64,000 nucleotides of DNA from Bifiguratus adelaidae (taxonomy: Eukaryota > Mucoromycota > Endogonomycetes > Endogonales), in assembly GCA_002261195.1 (NCBI GenBank), contig MVBO01000033.1:10733-74732 (forward strand), given 5' to 3'. The notes under the pieces were generated by a model. The model saw only the letters and a program-made list of their open reading frames with translations. It was not told the origin of the DNA and ran no database searches. Positions 1 through 11,500 of the stretch are shown here, piece by piece (positions within the stretch are counted from its first letter, which is position 1; each line of letters begins with the position of its first letter). The translations under genes and the position numbers were made by a program.

Positions 1-367
1 TATACCTTTTTGCGAATGTTATTTGTTCTCTAGGTGGTACCACACTAGAATTCCAGAGTGAGATAAAAGGTAGAGGATAAAAGGCTGAGACGTTGACAAT
101 CTATTTGTAGTCTTCGCGACGAGAGATTTTCGCTGCGGCATTTGCGCGCGACGAATCCTTTTATGGATATTTTTAATTATACTCTTCATTGAGACATTAT
201 AGCCGCGATATTCTCGCTCTCGCCTGGAGTGGCGAGATAAAGTCAATTGAATGGCTCACTAGGCATTGCTATGTACAACCCCGTATGTATAATGCATTGA
301 AAGGAGGGCATTGATGAATACATATTGTGAATTGCCGAGCGACTTGCGAGACTTAGTGTAATGGCTT
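1..367. other. Intergenic, no gene seen
   Basis: No supported gene. The only reading frame here (19-246, minus) shows no recognisable motif. The stretch is the 3' flank of the minus-strand copper transporter gene. I saw no tRNA-like B box or repeat. Confidence 0.5.
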
Positions 368-979
368 TCAATGAAGATGATTGGAGCCAGTTGTGCCCGA
401 GACATAGCGTCCAAAAACCAATTCGCCAATAAAGATACCTGTGATGACACTGAAAAAGTATCCCACATTGTAGGTCATGACGCCCAACATGAGAAGATAA
501 CTAGTAAAAGCCTCACAGGCAGCCAGAATCGTCCGTGGAAAATCGTATCGCCATTTGAAAGGAGGGACCGGAGGAGAGTTTGGAGCTCGGAGGTACCCGT
601 CACTTTGACCAGAAGGAGAGACGGCAAATGCTTCTTCTTCATTCCCATCTTGTTCCATTTCCCTTGCCTTAACCATATCCTTTGGACCATGTTCCGTTTG
701 AGCTTGAGGTATCGTCAGCTGCACTTGCCTCGAAGTTGTGCGATGGACGGTCTTTCGAGTCCACATACATTTGCCTGCAGCTATGGCACGATTGAGAAGT
801 CCCAGCAATATTAGACCAATGACAGCTCCGGCGTATCCTCCTTCACTGGAAGGTGTGAAGGCTTGTAGCCATAGAGACGTCGTTTCACTGATAAAGAATG
901 TCATGCTCATGCCAGCCGTTGACATCATTGCTGTGGAGTTGTTGCTCGTAGAACTGTTACCCATGCCTGACATGTCCAT
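368..979 (-). CDS. Ctr-type copper transporter
   Basis: Single-exon 203-residue protein that fits the Ctr family of trimeric high-affinity Cu(I) permeases of the plasma or vacuolar membrane. The N-terminus is rich in Met and Ser/Thr (it begins MDMSGMG and has MSM further on), as expected for copper capture. A first hydrophobic segment (about residues 45-70) is followed by a polar cytosolic loop of about 80 residues. The second segment holds the family's MxxxM pore motif (MLGVM), and the third holds GxxxG (GIFIG) used for helix packing in the trimer. The protein ends HLH. The ATG at 977-979 is the first in frame and directly precedes the Met-rich stretch, so the start is secure. Which membrane it serves cannot be read from sequence. 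The next feature on the right is a relic of another metal/metalloid transporter. Confidence 0.88.
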   Translation of the reverse strand: MDMSGMGNSSTSNNSTAMMSTAGMSMTFFISETTSLWLQAFTPSSEGGYAGAVIGLILLGLLNRAIAAGKCMWTRKTVHRTTSRQVQLTIPQAQTEHGPKDMVKAREMEQDGNEEEAFAVSPSGQSDGYLRAPNSPPVPPFKWRYDFPRTILAACEAFTSYLLMLGVMTYNVGYFFSVITGIFIGELVFGRYVSGTTGSNHLH

Positions 980-1262
980 GGTTGGAGCGTTAAAGAAGTC
1001 AAAGAGGAGGAAGATTGGATGGCGGGGTTAAAAGTTCATAGCCAAAATCTCTCACGTAATGAATGATGTTGAGAGATTTTAGGGAGAACGGTATTCCCAA
1101 TTTCCTGTTACTACAGTTCGTCCTTATCTAGAGCGCATTAATGTGAATGGGCGTTCAAATCTTCGCCTTTCGCCTGTATTACCATTCGCTGCTCCGCATT
1201 GAAATCCTCCTCGACCTCCCGCCTCGTGCCACAAAACGTGGTAAAAACGCGTTGCCATTCCC

Positions 1263-1797
1263 TCAGCGGTCGCTGAAGCGGTACTAAAATATTTGGATAT
1301 TCCTTTGGCTGCAGGCACCATTACATGCCTCATTTTTATCTGCTTCAAGGGTTGAAAATGGTACGACGCAGGCTTTCTTCCCGTTATCGGTCCTTTTGCT
1401 TTGCTTGTATTATTGTACACGCATAGTTGGAAGCCAAGGGCAAGAGCACCACATCATTGACGACATCGGCAATGTATGTCAAGTTGCAGTCCTGTTACTG
1501 GTATTTTTCGTCGTCATGTATTTTGCAACATTTTCCACCACTTGGGCTATGCAATTCAAGTACGAGCAGGTCACAACTCAAATACTCACGGCTAGCAGCT
1601 ATAACTTCGAACTAGCCATAGCAGTTGCTGCCGGTGTGTATGGTATCAATTTGGAACAAGCGCTCATCGCAACCATTCGCCCGTTACTTGAATTTCCTGT
1701 ATTGCTTGCATGGGTGTATCTTCCGCTATTTCCGCCATCGTCTTGGAACCAAGACAAATCGATTCGGACGTATAGAGGCTGCCTATATATTTCATAG
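1263..1797 (+). pseudogene. ACR3: Broken ACR3-like arsenite efflux transporter (3' part)
   Basis: The reading matches the C-terminal 175 or so residues of ACR3/bile-acid-symporter-type arsenite permeases. In order I read IPLAAG (about 1290-1310), WYDAGFLPVIGPFALL (about 1359-1406), a segment with VVMYF, then FELAIAVAAGVYGIN, and finally PLLEFPVLLAWVYLP near the end. The frame is broken twice. A TGA lies in frame at 1353-1355 between the first two blocks, and a +1 shift falls at about 1416-1423. The usual NNFELA is YNFELA here. No start or N-terminal half was found upstream; the first homologous block begins near 1263. An intron does not explain the breaks because homology runs through them. 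I infer a dead gene; family assignment is from memory of ACR3 sequences. Confidence 0.72.
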
Positions 1798-2809
1798 CCG
1801 CATTAAACAGTTTGGTTTGAGGTATATGAATAAACTCTTCTAGATAGCATTAACTTGTTCTTATAACAAGCCAATTATGCCCCCATTTCATAGGATCTGT
1901 TACAACTGCTCTCGGTGATGACGAGACGAATCTCCCCTTCCTTGGTCCATCCGAGGCGATGGTTATAAGTTGGGGTCGCGCCTAGTGAAAGTTAGTACTA
2001 AAATGCGATTTATGATTGAGAATATTTTGGAGATGGCTTGCCTGGGACAGGCAAACAGATCGTCAACGGACACTAATCTTATATCGTTCCAAGGGAAAAG
2101 TAAGTGGCTGTCAATGATAGACTAGCTCTCCATTACCATTGCAGGCGGGAGCAGCTAATGGCCAACAAATTCCAGCGACTAACGAAGGAAGGTCAGTCCA
2201 TGCAACTTCGTTATCAAGAGCTACAGCAAAGCATTTGGTGGCACCTACATTGAATTTGGAATGATGACAACGTCAATCACCTGAAAGCGCGCGTTGCGCG
2301 ATATCTTGAAGACGGAGCCTACTTCCAAAGCCTCTATAGACACAATAGCTCCAACCATGTTGAGTTCGGGAAAATTATGTGGAACCTACGAGAAGCAAAA
2401 CATCGCCGTAGACGAAGACAGCGCAATATTTCTAACGTACCTATCCCTCGTCGGATCGTATCCACCTACTGCTGTTAATATACAATCTTCCTTGCAGATG
2501 ATTACGCTATTGTGACGATTACGGTGTAGTATCTCTACATGCTAACTCCTTCTGTACTTAACAATTCCATGATGGGGTTACTGATGTCTCGTGTCCAAGA
2601 GGGAACACTTGCATCATGTCTTCCATCGTAGCGCAAAGAATGTCCAAATAGTCGCCGCGTTGGCTTTCTGTCGCGGTGAATGTCGATCAAGGAACAGACA
2701 AGGAGAAAATGACTCCAAATTGCGCTGTTTGCGCCAAGAACGCGGAGATAACCTGCCGCAGTCGGGTCTCTCCATATTGGCATTGTTGTACGCCGATTCT
2801 CTCACCGTT
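1798..2809. other. Intergenic, weak coding-like remnants only
   Basis: No gene could be supported. A patch at about 1905-1985 (plus) reads as protein-like for some 25 codons (LPFLGPSEAMVISWG) but runs into stops. A well-formed intron-like sequence (GTAAGT ... TTGCAG, about 2100-2145) follows it. Together they could be remains of another gene, but I could not assign a family. The ORF at 2294-2515 has no recognisable feature. The right end is the 5' flank of the acetyltransferase. Confidence 0.35.
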
Positions 2810-3433
2810 ATGGCACCACACACCGTAGAAAGCACCTACACTTCCGCTGGACCGACATTGAATGCAAAAGCAGCGACGTCGTTCGTCACCGTCGGAGCTG
2901 AAAAGCGAGACAAGATTGTTGTAATCCGTGACGCCGGCAGCGACGATGCGCAAAGTATAGCAGACGTTGGTTCGCAAGTCTTCGCAACAACGTTTGGACA
3001 TTCACTTTCGGTCCGAGATCTCGAGGCTTACCTCCAGGAGGCCTATAGTCTCTCTGCGATCTCTGGCGATCTCGCTAACCCACTCAAACACTTTGTGGTT
3101 GCCTGCAATGAGCAAGGTGTGGTAGTTGGTTTTGCTCAGTTGACGCAAGGCACCAGCGAGCCATGCGTAGCTGACGCCGAAAAGCCAGTTGAACTGCAAC
3201 GGCTTTATATCCACCAAGATTATCACGGTCTCGGGGTCGGCACGCGTCTGATACTGCAGATTGAGGACGTTGCTCGTACGCAAGGATTCAGAACGATTTG
3301 GTTAGGTGTCTGGGAGGAGAACTCCAAGGCGCAAAAAGTTTACGAAAGATCCGGTTTCGTCAAAGTGGGCTATCACGATTTCAAAATGGGAGACTGTATA
3401 CAGAGGGACTTCGTTATGAGCAAGCGACTTTAG
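2810..3433 (+). CDS. GNAT-family N-acetyltransferase
   Basis: A 207-residue protein with a GNAT fold transferring acetyl from acetyl-CoA to an unknown amine. After a short N-terminal leader, IVVIRDAGSDDA opens the domain. The chain continues through a helical region and the beta-4 strand (VELQRLYIH) to motif A, QDYHGLGVGTRL, which supplies the Q/RxxGxG/A pyrophosphate-binding loop. WLGVWEENSKAQKVYERSGF is a typical motif B with the conserved Asn and Tyr. The frame is open upstream to about 2591, but that part has no similarity to the family, so I start at the ATG at 2810 (MAPHTVEST). It has no intron. It resembles small fungal and bacterial GNATs that acetylate small molecules or protein N-termini. 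The substrate cannot be inferred, and the neighbours give no clue. Confidence 0.8.
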   Translation: MAPHTVESTYTSAGPTLNAKAATSFVTVGAEKRDKIVVIRDAGSDDAQSIADVGSQVFATTFGHSLSVRDLEAYLQEAYSLSAISGDLANPLKHFVVACNEQGVVVGFAQLTQGTSEPCVADAEKPVELQRLYIHQDYHGLGVGTRLILQIEDVARTQGFRTIWLGVWEENSKAQKVYERSGFVKVGYHDFKMGDCIQRDFVMSKRL

Positions 3434-4143
3434 ACTAGAGCGAGATTTGGTGGACGCATTTCTGGACGAACCATTCATTGTCGCGGTAGATTAGGTTGGT
3501 TGGCGCCGTTTGACACGGACAAGTTCTATTGCCATTTGTACGTATAGACGATAGACGATTGAAATTTCGCAAAGCCGAGGCTGAAAGCTTCACCAGAGCG
3601 TCCATGCGTTCGCGTAAACTTATCGACACTTAAGCTTAAGTAAGTTGCTGGGCAAGAATGGGCTAGGGATTGACGCGGGATTGCGTTACCATGCGTTTGC
3701 CAAGGCAGCTTAGCACCAATTACAGGAACAAGCACACTCGCCGAAGACTGCCGATTCCGTCTAAAGAGGCCAACTGAGTGTCAAATGTAGCCTTTTGAAC
3801 GAACTACAGACTGAATGGCCAAAATGATGTAGGCTCAAGTAGACTTAGGCAGAAAGAAATGAATAAGGTTGAGCAGGATCAAAGCTTGGAAAAGGCTTCA
3901 TGAAAGTTTCGACCGGGTGGCGTTCCATACTTCGTACAACGACTTCGAGGATATTGATCGCCGTGAATCGAGGTCGTATGAATAACACATCCCACCAGAA
4001 CCTCCATTGTTGAGCCGCATGGCTCAAATCTCTCATGGTATGCGATGGTAAAAGATCGCTTACCTAAGAACCAAAGCTTGTATTACAGATGCCAATGTAG
4101 TGATCTTAATATGTTACACTATTGTGATAAAACTGATAACTTG
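3434..4143. other. Intergenic
   Basis: About 700 bp between the acetyltransferase and the 3' end of the next minus-strand gene. A minus-strand ORF at 3845-4036 (63 codons) could be an exon, since the words FTAINILEVVVRSMERHP look protein-like. I found no splice pair joining it to the upstream gene, whose own stop at 4144-4146 ends a complete protein. Nothing else was seen. Confidence 0.35.
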
Positions 4144-5400
4144 TCAATGACTGCAAGGTCGCATCAAAAGGCGCTCCCTTCCCTTATGCTGAAACCATGA
4201 TCGCAACGCGTTCTTGTCGTCCGTCGATAGGGTACCTCCTTGACATATCGGTAAAGTGATTGGGATAAGCTCAGAAGTCATACCCCAGGCGGTCAGTAAT
4301 GGTATCCAACGCGACTGGTGAAACCACGCATGCTCCTCGTCATCGAAACGCGTTTTGCTGCATGGCGGGGGGTATATGGAGCGATGACAGGCAGAAATGT
4401 ATCTAGCCTTGACGAAGCAAAGACTGTGTATGGCGGCGGTGTTCATGTCTGATCGAACATGGTCCATGTCTGCGCGAAAGAATCGATCTTGCAGATAGTC
4501 GGTGAAGGGGGCAAGACTCTCAGAGACAGACATGCAAATGTTGAATCCGACTTGCTCTTCGTAAAGATCCGCTGCAAGGAACTTGGCAGCATGTCGCAGG
4601 TCGTGTAAACAAAAGTCAAGGCAATCCTGTGATTCGTAAGGCGGATACGCGTCTTTGTACACCTTGCCCATGGCTTCTGGGCTGGTCAGAACTGTGACTA
4701 TACGTTTGCCTTGACATTGATAACGTTGCATAGTGGCCGCTGAAGGTAACTTGGACATGACAACGATGGGAAACTCCTTACTGGCGACTGAGCGTCGTCA
4801 GAATTCGGGTGTTATTCGCACAAGAGCAAAGGACTTACCCCAATCAATAAGCAGCTGCTGAGTCTGCTTTGGCACCTGTAAAAGACTGCAGTGCGACAGG
4901 ATAGATAGAATGCTAACACTGCCACGCGAGAACTTTTGCACACGAGCACAGTCTTGCTGATCGAGTCCCAAGAGGTCCAAAGGATCAGCTTGATCACCAC
5001 TCCAGTTGGTTCCCGGTTCAAAGTGCGGATAGTGCAAGGCGTACGCGGTTAGATCTGCTGTTGCTGGTGGACTTGTGCGTCCACTGATCCAGTTGCGAGG
5101 ATGCCGAGCTTTGCAAAGGGCGATGACATACCCTGCCACGAAGAGACTGCTGCGTATCTTGTGGTCTTCATAAAGTCTATGCAGCCTTTGCACCCGTTCG
5201 CGAACCTCAGCAGTGTATAGCGCCGACTCTTGCATGGCGTCTAGCGGGTAAGCGAACCTGGGTCGAGAGAAATCCCATAAGACAAATGTCTAAAGAAGCG
5301 CATACATTGAAAGATGTGGCCGAGGAAAGAAATGCTTGATCTGCGCAATGGTGGATCCATCAATGAAAGATGACTTTGGCAAAACGCAGAGCGAAAACAT
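4144..5400 (-). CDS. Conserved-looking protein of unknown function, three exons
   Basis: Spliced from 5400-5306, 5257-4839 and 4787-4144 (introns of 48 and 51 nt), giving 385 residues. I do not recognise a named family. The protein is soluble-looking, without signal peptide or membrane spans. It contains IVVMSKLPSAATMQRY near the middle, then an acid/histidine-rich stretch, LDFCLHDLRHAAKF, and later ADMDHVRSDMN. The pattern HDxxH plus downstream D/H could bind a metal, but this is a guess. The first intron is needed because an in-frame TAG (5290-5292) would otherwise stop the frame; removing it joins PRPHLSM to FAYPLDAM in frame. The second removes GTAAGT...CTCAG and gives DWVASKEFP. Start ATG at 5400 is the first Met of the open frame. 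It lies 151 bp downstream of the histidine kinase on the same strand. Confidence 0.65.
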
Positions 5401-5551
5401 CCAAGGTTTGGCTGACTGATTGAAATGCGCAGGCTTGTGCGTCCTACAACCGGTCGGTTTTTGTCATAAAGTTTATATCCTTTATCGCATTGATACAACA
5501 TTGATACTATACAACTAATCTACACGATACATTGAATCCAAAACACTACAA

Positions 5552-8500
5552 TTACGCCTTGGCATCCGGATCGATATACTTTCGAATGGCATCACTCAGA
5601 GAACCGAAATCGACTGGTTTTGATATATAACTGGAAAAGCCTTTGGCAAGGCATTGTTCCATAACGTCGCTCATCACATTTGCCGAGAGAGCAATGATTG
5701 GACGAGGTCGTGCATTCTGTGACAGATGCGTCCGCTCCCATTCACGAATCTCTTCCGCCGTCTCATAACCATCTAATACGGTTCTTTGAGTCCTGGATCA
5801 TGAAAAGCGATGCCTTACCTTTGATGGGCATGAACAAATCACACAAGATGAGATCGTAATAATCATATGGGTGCCCGTAAAATAACTCCAATCCTTGGAC
5901 ACCGTCGCCTGCGACGTCCACCTCTAAGCCAACACGCTGCAGGTATTTGATCATGACTTTTTGATTCACAGGATTATCTAAAGCAAAGTGGCTATCAGAC
6001 CTCCATTCTTGCACGACATGGAATACTTACCTTCAATAAGCAGTACTCTATAGCCTCTACCCCCGACATCTTCTTGCATCTTGCGAAACACGTCTTTTTG
6101 ACTTTGGACAAGCTGTTGAGTCATCCCCACCTTCTTAGCTCTAGGATGGCTGAATGCATTCTCTTGCACAAAAAATGGTTCTAGCTTGCTCCGCTTAATG
6201 GGTTTGAAGACAAAGTCTGAGCTTGCTAATAACTTCTCTCCACCCTCCGCGGCTATGGTCGCCCGTTGTATCGGGGTGGTGATAATGAGGAGATGCATTC
6301 TGTTTTGCTGAATGCGAGAGTTCTGGATTAAACGTACAAGATCTAAGACTTGAGATGCCGAATTCAGATTGATGAGAACATGGTCGTATGGTTCAACATC
6401 AAATTGGGTCAAGGCTTCGGTGGCCTCGATGTGCGATTTTGCCTGATCGATGATAGGCTGGGGATCTTTGGGATAGAGTCGCTTTACATGCTCCACAAGA
6501 CCAAGCCTGGACCGCGGCCATTCGCAAATGATTAAAGCCCTCATCAAGATATGAGCATCCTCGAGTCGTGGAGGGGATTGAGGGGAAGATGCATTTTTGC
6601 TGATCGGTGGCCTTGCTTGCTCGCTGGTGAGTTGCGTTGCCGATGCGCTTCCTGGTGACGATGCATATTGCGTGCCCCTTGCTGTCGGAAGTTGAAGCTT
6701 CATTCCAGCAGCACGATGTGCCAAAGACTGTTCGAAATCTGTATGAAGCCAAGTGTCTCTATGCCCACTAGAGCTACTGGTCATCGGAGTACTTGAAGTC
6801 GAGCTCGCTTCACTGATTTTGGCGTTCGAATCTCGATTCTCCAGGGGGTTTGCTGATTGAGATGAGCTTCTAGATGTATCAAGAGTATGCGCGTGTTGGA
6901 GCTCGAAGCCATTCTTGCCCTTTGAGAACGGAGAGTTAAAAGTCAAACCTTCCTCCTTTGGCGACTGTGGCCGCGGTTGTGTGGATGGTGGGGGAACTGT
7001 GAAGACGACGATGAAATAGAAAGTCGAACCCTGACCTTTATCACTTTTTGCCTTCATCCATCCCCCGTGCAATTCGATCAATTGGCGAGAAATGACTAGA
7101 CCAAGACCACTTCCGCCATGTTTTCGCGTAGAGGAGGTGTCTACTTGCGAAAAAGGCTTGAACATGGACGTTTCATCTTGCGCATCAAAACCAGATCCGG
7201 TATCGACAACTTCAAACATCAGCGTGAGCTGTGACTTGTCCTTGTCAAACTCATTCACCGTGCACCTTGTGAAAATTTCTCCAGTAGTCGTGAATTTGAT
7301 AGCGTTTCCGATAAGATTTAGCAAGACTTGGCGTAGTCGGATACGATCTCCTTGGACAACGTCAGGCACATCTTGCTCTATCCAGAAACTCAGTTCAAGG
7401 CCCTTTTGCACGGCTAATGTCGAGAGCAACTCGTTTGCATCCTCAATCATAGTGGCAACGCTGAAAGGCTCCATTTCCAGCTTCATCATTCCGGCCTCCA
7501 CCTTGCTCAGATCTAGGATATCATTGATGACCACAAGCAACGAGTCCGCGGATTGTGAAATGGTCAGAGCGTAATCGGTCTGCTCGGGTGTCAATTCCGT
7601 ATCTAGCATGAAATTGATCATGCCCGTAATGCCAATAAGAGGCGTACGAATCTCTGCCGATCAAGGGTCAGCTGGTGCATGTTGGAAGTATTTCCTTACT
7701 CACCATGAGACATGTTTGACAAGAAGCGAGTTTTGCTTTCCGTGGATTTCTGTGCTGCGTCGTGAGCTTCCTTGAGCTTATTTTCGAGCAATTTTTGATC
7801 GTTGATATCGGTACTACATTGAAGGTCAGCATCTCGCATTCATGTTTGCAGGCCAAGAGACATACCATGTACCCAACCAACGGCGCTTTCCATTTTCGTT
7901 GCTTTCCATGCTTATACACTTGACCAGGAACCAGCGATATTGATCATCCTTGCTACGCAGCCGAATCTCTTGTTGCCAGCTGACCTCGCCTACTTCTTGA
8001 TCGTCGACATCCGGCATCTTCAATTTGCCTCGGTCCAGGGGATGCACATGTGACATGAAGCCAAGTCCACACGTTTGCTCAAAGTTTTGGCCAGAGTAGC
8101 TGAACCACTTATCATTAGCATAAGTGATGCCTAATTCCGGATCCGATGTGAAAACTATTTGAGGAATAGCCTCCGCAAGAAGTCGGTACTTCTTCTCCTT
8201 CGCTTCCGCCTCAATCTGGCGTGTTCGCATCTCCTCAGCGAGTTTTTGATCGTGGACATCAGTACAGGAACCAAACCAGTGAATGATTTTGCCGCGGACA
8301 TCTCTCACGGGGACGATGCGCCACAAAAACCATCGATAGACACCATCGAATCTCCGCTTTCGAAATTGACCCGAAAAGCCAACACCTTTGTTAAATGCAC
8401 GACGCCAACCTCCCTTGCAAGCCTCGGCGTCATCTGGATGCACCACACTTATCCAATTATCCCCAAGCAGAGCTTGCATCGGAAGTCCAGTATACTGAAG

Positions 8501-11500
8501 AATCCGTTGATTGACCCATGTGGTCTTCCCGGTGATCGGCGAGCGGGTCCTGGGGTTGACTTAGCTAAACAGTATTGCAATTCAGACACTTACAGAACGT
8601 GAATTGGAATACCATCAACAATACTTCGCAGAAGCGCCGGTTTCGGATTGACAACTGGCGAGGCTAGACCTGTTTGAGGTAGGGCTCGTATCCAATCGCC
8701 ACGACCCATCCATTCTGATAGATGCTCAAATAGATCTCCGTCGTCGGAATCTAGATCTTGCACCGCTTCTCCTTTGTCGTCCCGCCACACGAATAGGTCA
8801 CTGCGTGGTCTTGTCACTCTATTACTTGGCATATTCTCTTTACCAATATTCTGCGATGTGGAAGTGCCTGTCGATCTTCGTCGGACCCGGTGTTTCCGCC
8901 GGCGATGCCGTCTCGATGTAATAATGCCAGTGGGGACTGCTTGTTGTATGCCGCTAGCTGACTCGATACCATCTTTGGTACCCTTTACATCGTTGCTGTC
9001 GCGCCATTTACGTTCCGAATGATCTCGATGAACGAAACCATCTCTATCACCCTCTAGTGTGCTGACGAGTTGCAGTGAAATGGATGGATTAGGTTGTTGG
9101 AGTTGATTCGTGGCTTCAATGTAGTCTTTGCCGAGATCGATATCGCCAAAGCGGTCGACAACGGACGGATTTTCGGGTATTCCGGACGACTTTGGTGGAA
9201 AATGCGTGGTCGGCGAGGTGTCGCTTTCCCGGGCACAATCGCTAATGGCTACAGAAGTCTGCGTGTCGCTTCCAGCGTTTGGATTTGTAGATATGGCGGA
9301 GGATGCTGTGGAGAAGATAGATGATCCCGATGACCCTGAGTCAAGGAGTGTCTGTGGGGAATGACGGACATTACCATCCAAGGGTGATGCGAGTCGTGAG
9401 CTATTTGATTGCTCTGAAGGTGACAATTTCGATTCAACTTGGCCATGGAGAAAAGTATCAGAACTCGAGGATGCCACCAATGGACGTTGCGCAGAACGTA
9501 GCCTATTCAGCGAAACGTTGTCACGGGATTCAGTGAGCTGCTTTACCGCATTTCTTTCACGTGTCAGATCTGATAAGCGTCGTTCAATTCGCGGAGTCTG
9601 TGCAGTATGTGGAGTCTCTGTAGAATGTGTGGGCAAGAATTTAGGTTGCGATCGATAATAGGATGTTGGGGTAGGAGTGGTTGTCGTAGACTCAGGTGTC
9701 AGCATATTCTGGTCCTCTACGATATCGCCTGTCCAGCTTGTACTGGGCATTGAGTTTCCAACAGGACGTCCGTTAGCCGGCAGTTGACCCGATATACTTG
9801 GTCCGAGAGCCAGTCCGCCTTGGAACAGTCGGTAGGTAAGATCTCCACTTGTTGTATGCCTAGATAAATTACGTTCATTGAATGATGCCTCCGGACTCGT
9901 GGATGACTCCCGATTATTGCTGGAGTCACTCAATACAGCCGCACTGCCTAGCCCACTATCGGAGCGGTGGGGGCAATTACTACCGGGTGTGCAGCGACAA
10001 GACGAAGCATTGTTGGCGGCACTAAATGTTGAGCCGTGATGTTGGAATTTAAGTTGCTTTGTGAGACGAGAATGCATGAGTGCCGATGACAAGGAAACAG
10101 CAACGAATGGCGCGAGACTGGTTACGGCATCAAGGTAGTCTTTGGGATATGGCACTAGAGGAGACAAGAAGGATAGAATGGCCATAGGTAGAGGAGATGT
10201 AGACGTCGATGTTGGCGTAGCATTTTGATCGCTTTGTCGATCCGAGTCCTTTTGCGTAAGATACGGTGAAGGCACACCAGGGATGCGAGTGGTTGGTGTC
10301 CGCTCCATTTCATCAGCATCATCGCCTGTTGCATGCGTAGACTTGGCGGGTCTTGGCTGCGACAATTTGTGTTGCAATCCCAAAGACGCGGGATGGGCAA
10401 TAGGAATGTGTAGGATGGAGTGAGCATTCTGAGCAGGTGTGGCGTACGGAACTTCTGCAGAGTGAGAGTTTGTGAATGCGTACTGTTCAGGGTTAAGCTT
10501 TGCGTCTTCCTCGATAGGAGATGTATCAGGATTGAACGCGTCGTCGTCGATATCGGGAAGGGATTGGAAGAAGGGATTTTGATCGGGATCGTTCAAAGCA
10601 GGCGAAGGGGCAGGTGACTGCGACCAGGGACTTGGCAGAGACTGCTCGTAATCATCGTAGTCAGGCAATGATTTATGATGAAATCCATGGCTTTCGGACG
10701 AGGATGTGCCGGTTGAAGATGCATTGATGAAATAACCAGCGTTGGCGTGGCCATGCTCGGATCGGGATGGTGTGAGGCCCATAGGATTCGAACCTTCCTC
10801 GAGACTGAGCAAGCACGGCGTATTGACGCGCATCTGATCTGCCATTTGCGTTGCATATTCTGGATTGAGACCTGCATTTGTAACTTGCCGAATTGATACT
10901 TCTCGCATCTTGTCAATGCTTCCAGAGCGTCGCATGTCGCTGGACTGCTGAAATAGAGGTGAATCCATGCCGGATTGAAGGCGATGCTCGCTGAGAAGAT
11001 TCTGAGTTAGGCTATCGTCATCGCTCCTGCTTGTTGTTTCGCCGTCGAGAGATGACTTGCGCAGAGCGGCGAAGTGTCCTGACAAGGCATCCTTGCGGAA
11101 TCGCTCAGACATTGCTTGCTTGAATTGCTCACGATTTTCTTCAGCAGCGGACATGGGTTGTTCATTACTCAGCCAGTATTGATTGCATTTGCTCACCGAA
11201 AAAATGCTTTCAGGACTCGCTTGAGCTTTTCGGTACTCTCTGACTAAAACCACTGGCTTGTTGCCTCTCATGAGCAAAGACTGAATACCCCAATCATCAA
11301 TCAACGGCTCTGAGTCGTTTTCTAGAGGCTGCAGGGATTCGAAACAGATTGGAAGATGTGGTGGTCTCTGAGATCGACCCTTCTGTGGTGCAGTCTTTTC
11401 ATTACTCTCAGACGTCCCTTTGGAATCTGGAGAGTCGGTGGTAGTGGCACTTGTGGGTGCCAGATTCATTACGGCATCCCGTACAGACGTGGGAGCGTCA

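Noticed and set aside
371-814. Plus-strand ORF of 147 codons
   Set aside because: It is antisense to the copper transporter, whose Met-rich end, MxxxM and GxxxG motifs make the minus strand the coding one.
2591-2809. N-terminal extension of the GNAT acetyltransferase
   Set aside because: The frame is open but the 73 residues have no family similarity, and ATG 2810 gives a normal-length protein.
3845-4036. Minus-strand ORF as a fourth exon of the unknown gene
   Set aside because: The upstream gene already ends in a good stop at 4144-4146, and no GT-AG pair links the two.
5290-5292. In-frame TAG as a nonsense mutation in the unknown minus-strand gene
   Set aside because: A 48-nt intron of normal size (5258-5305) contains it and restores the frame, so a pseudogene call is not needed.
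10780-10800. GGATTCGAACC, a possible tRNA B box on the minus strand
   Set aside because: No T-stem pairing, acceptor stem or anticodon arm around it, and it lies inside histidine kinase coding sequence.
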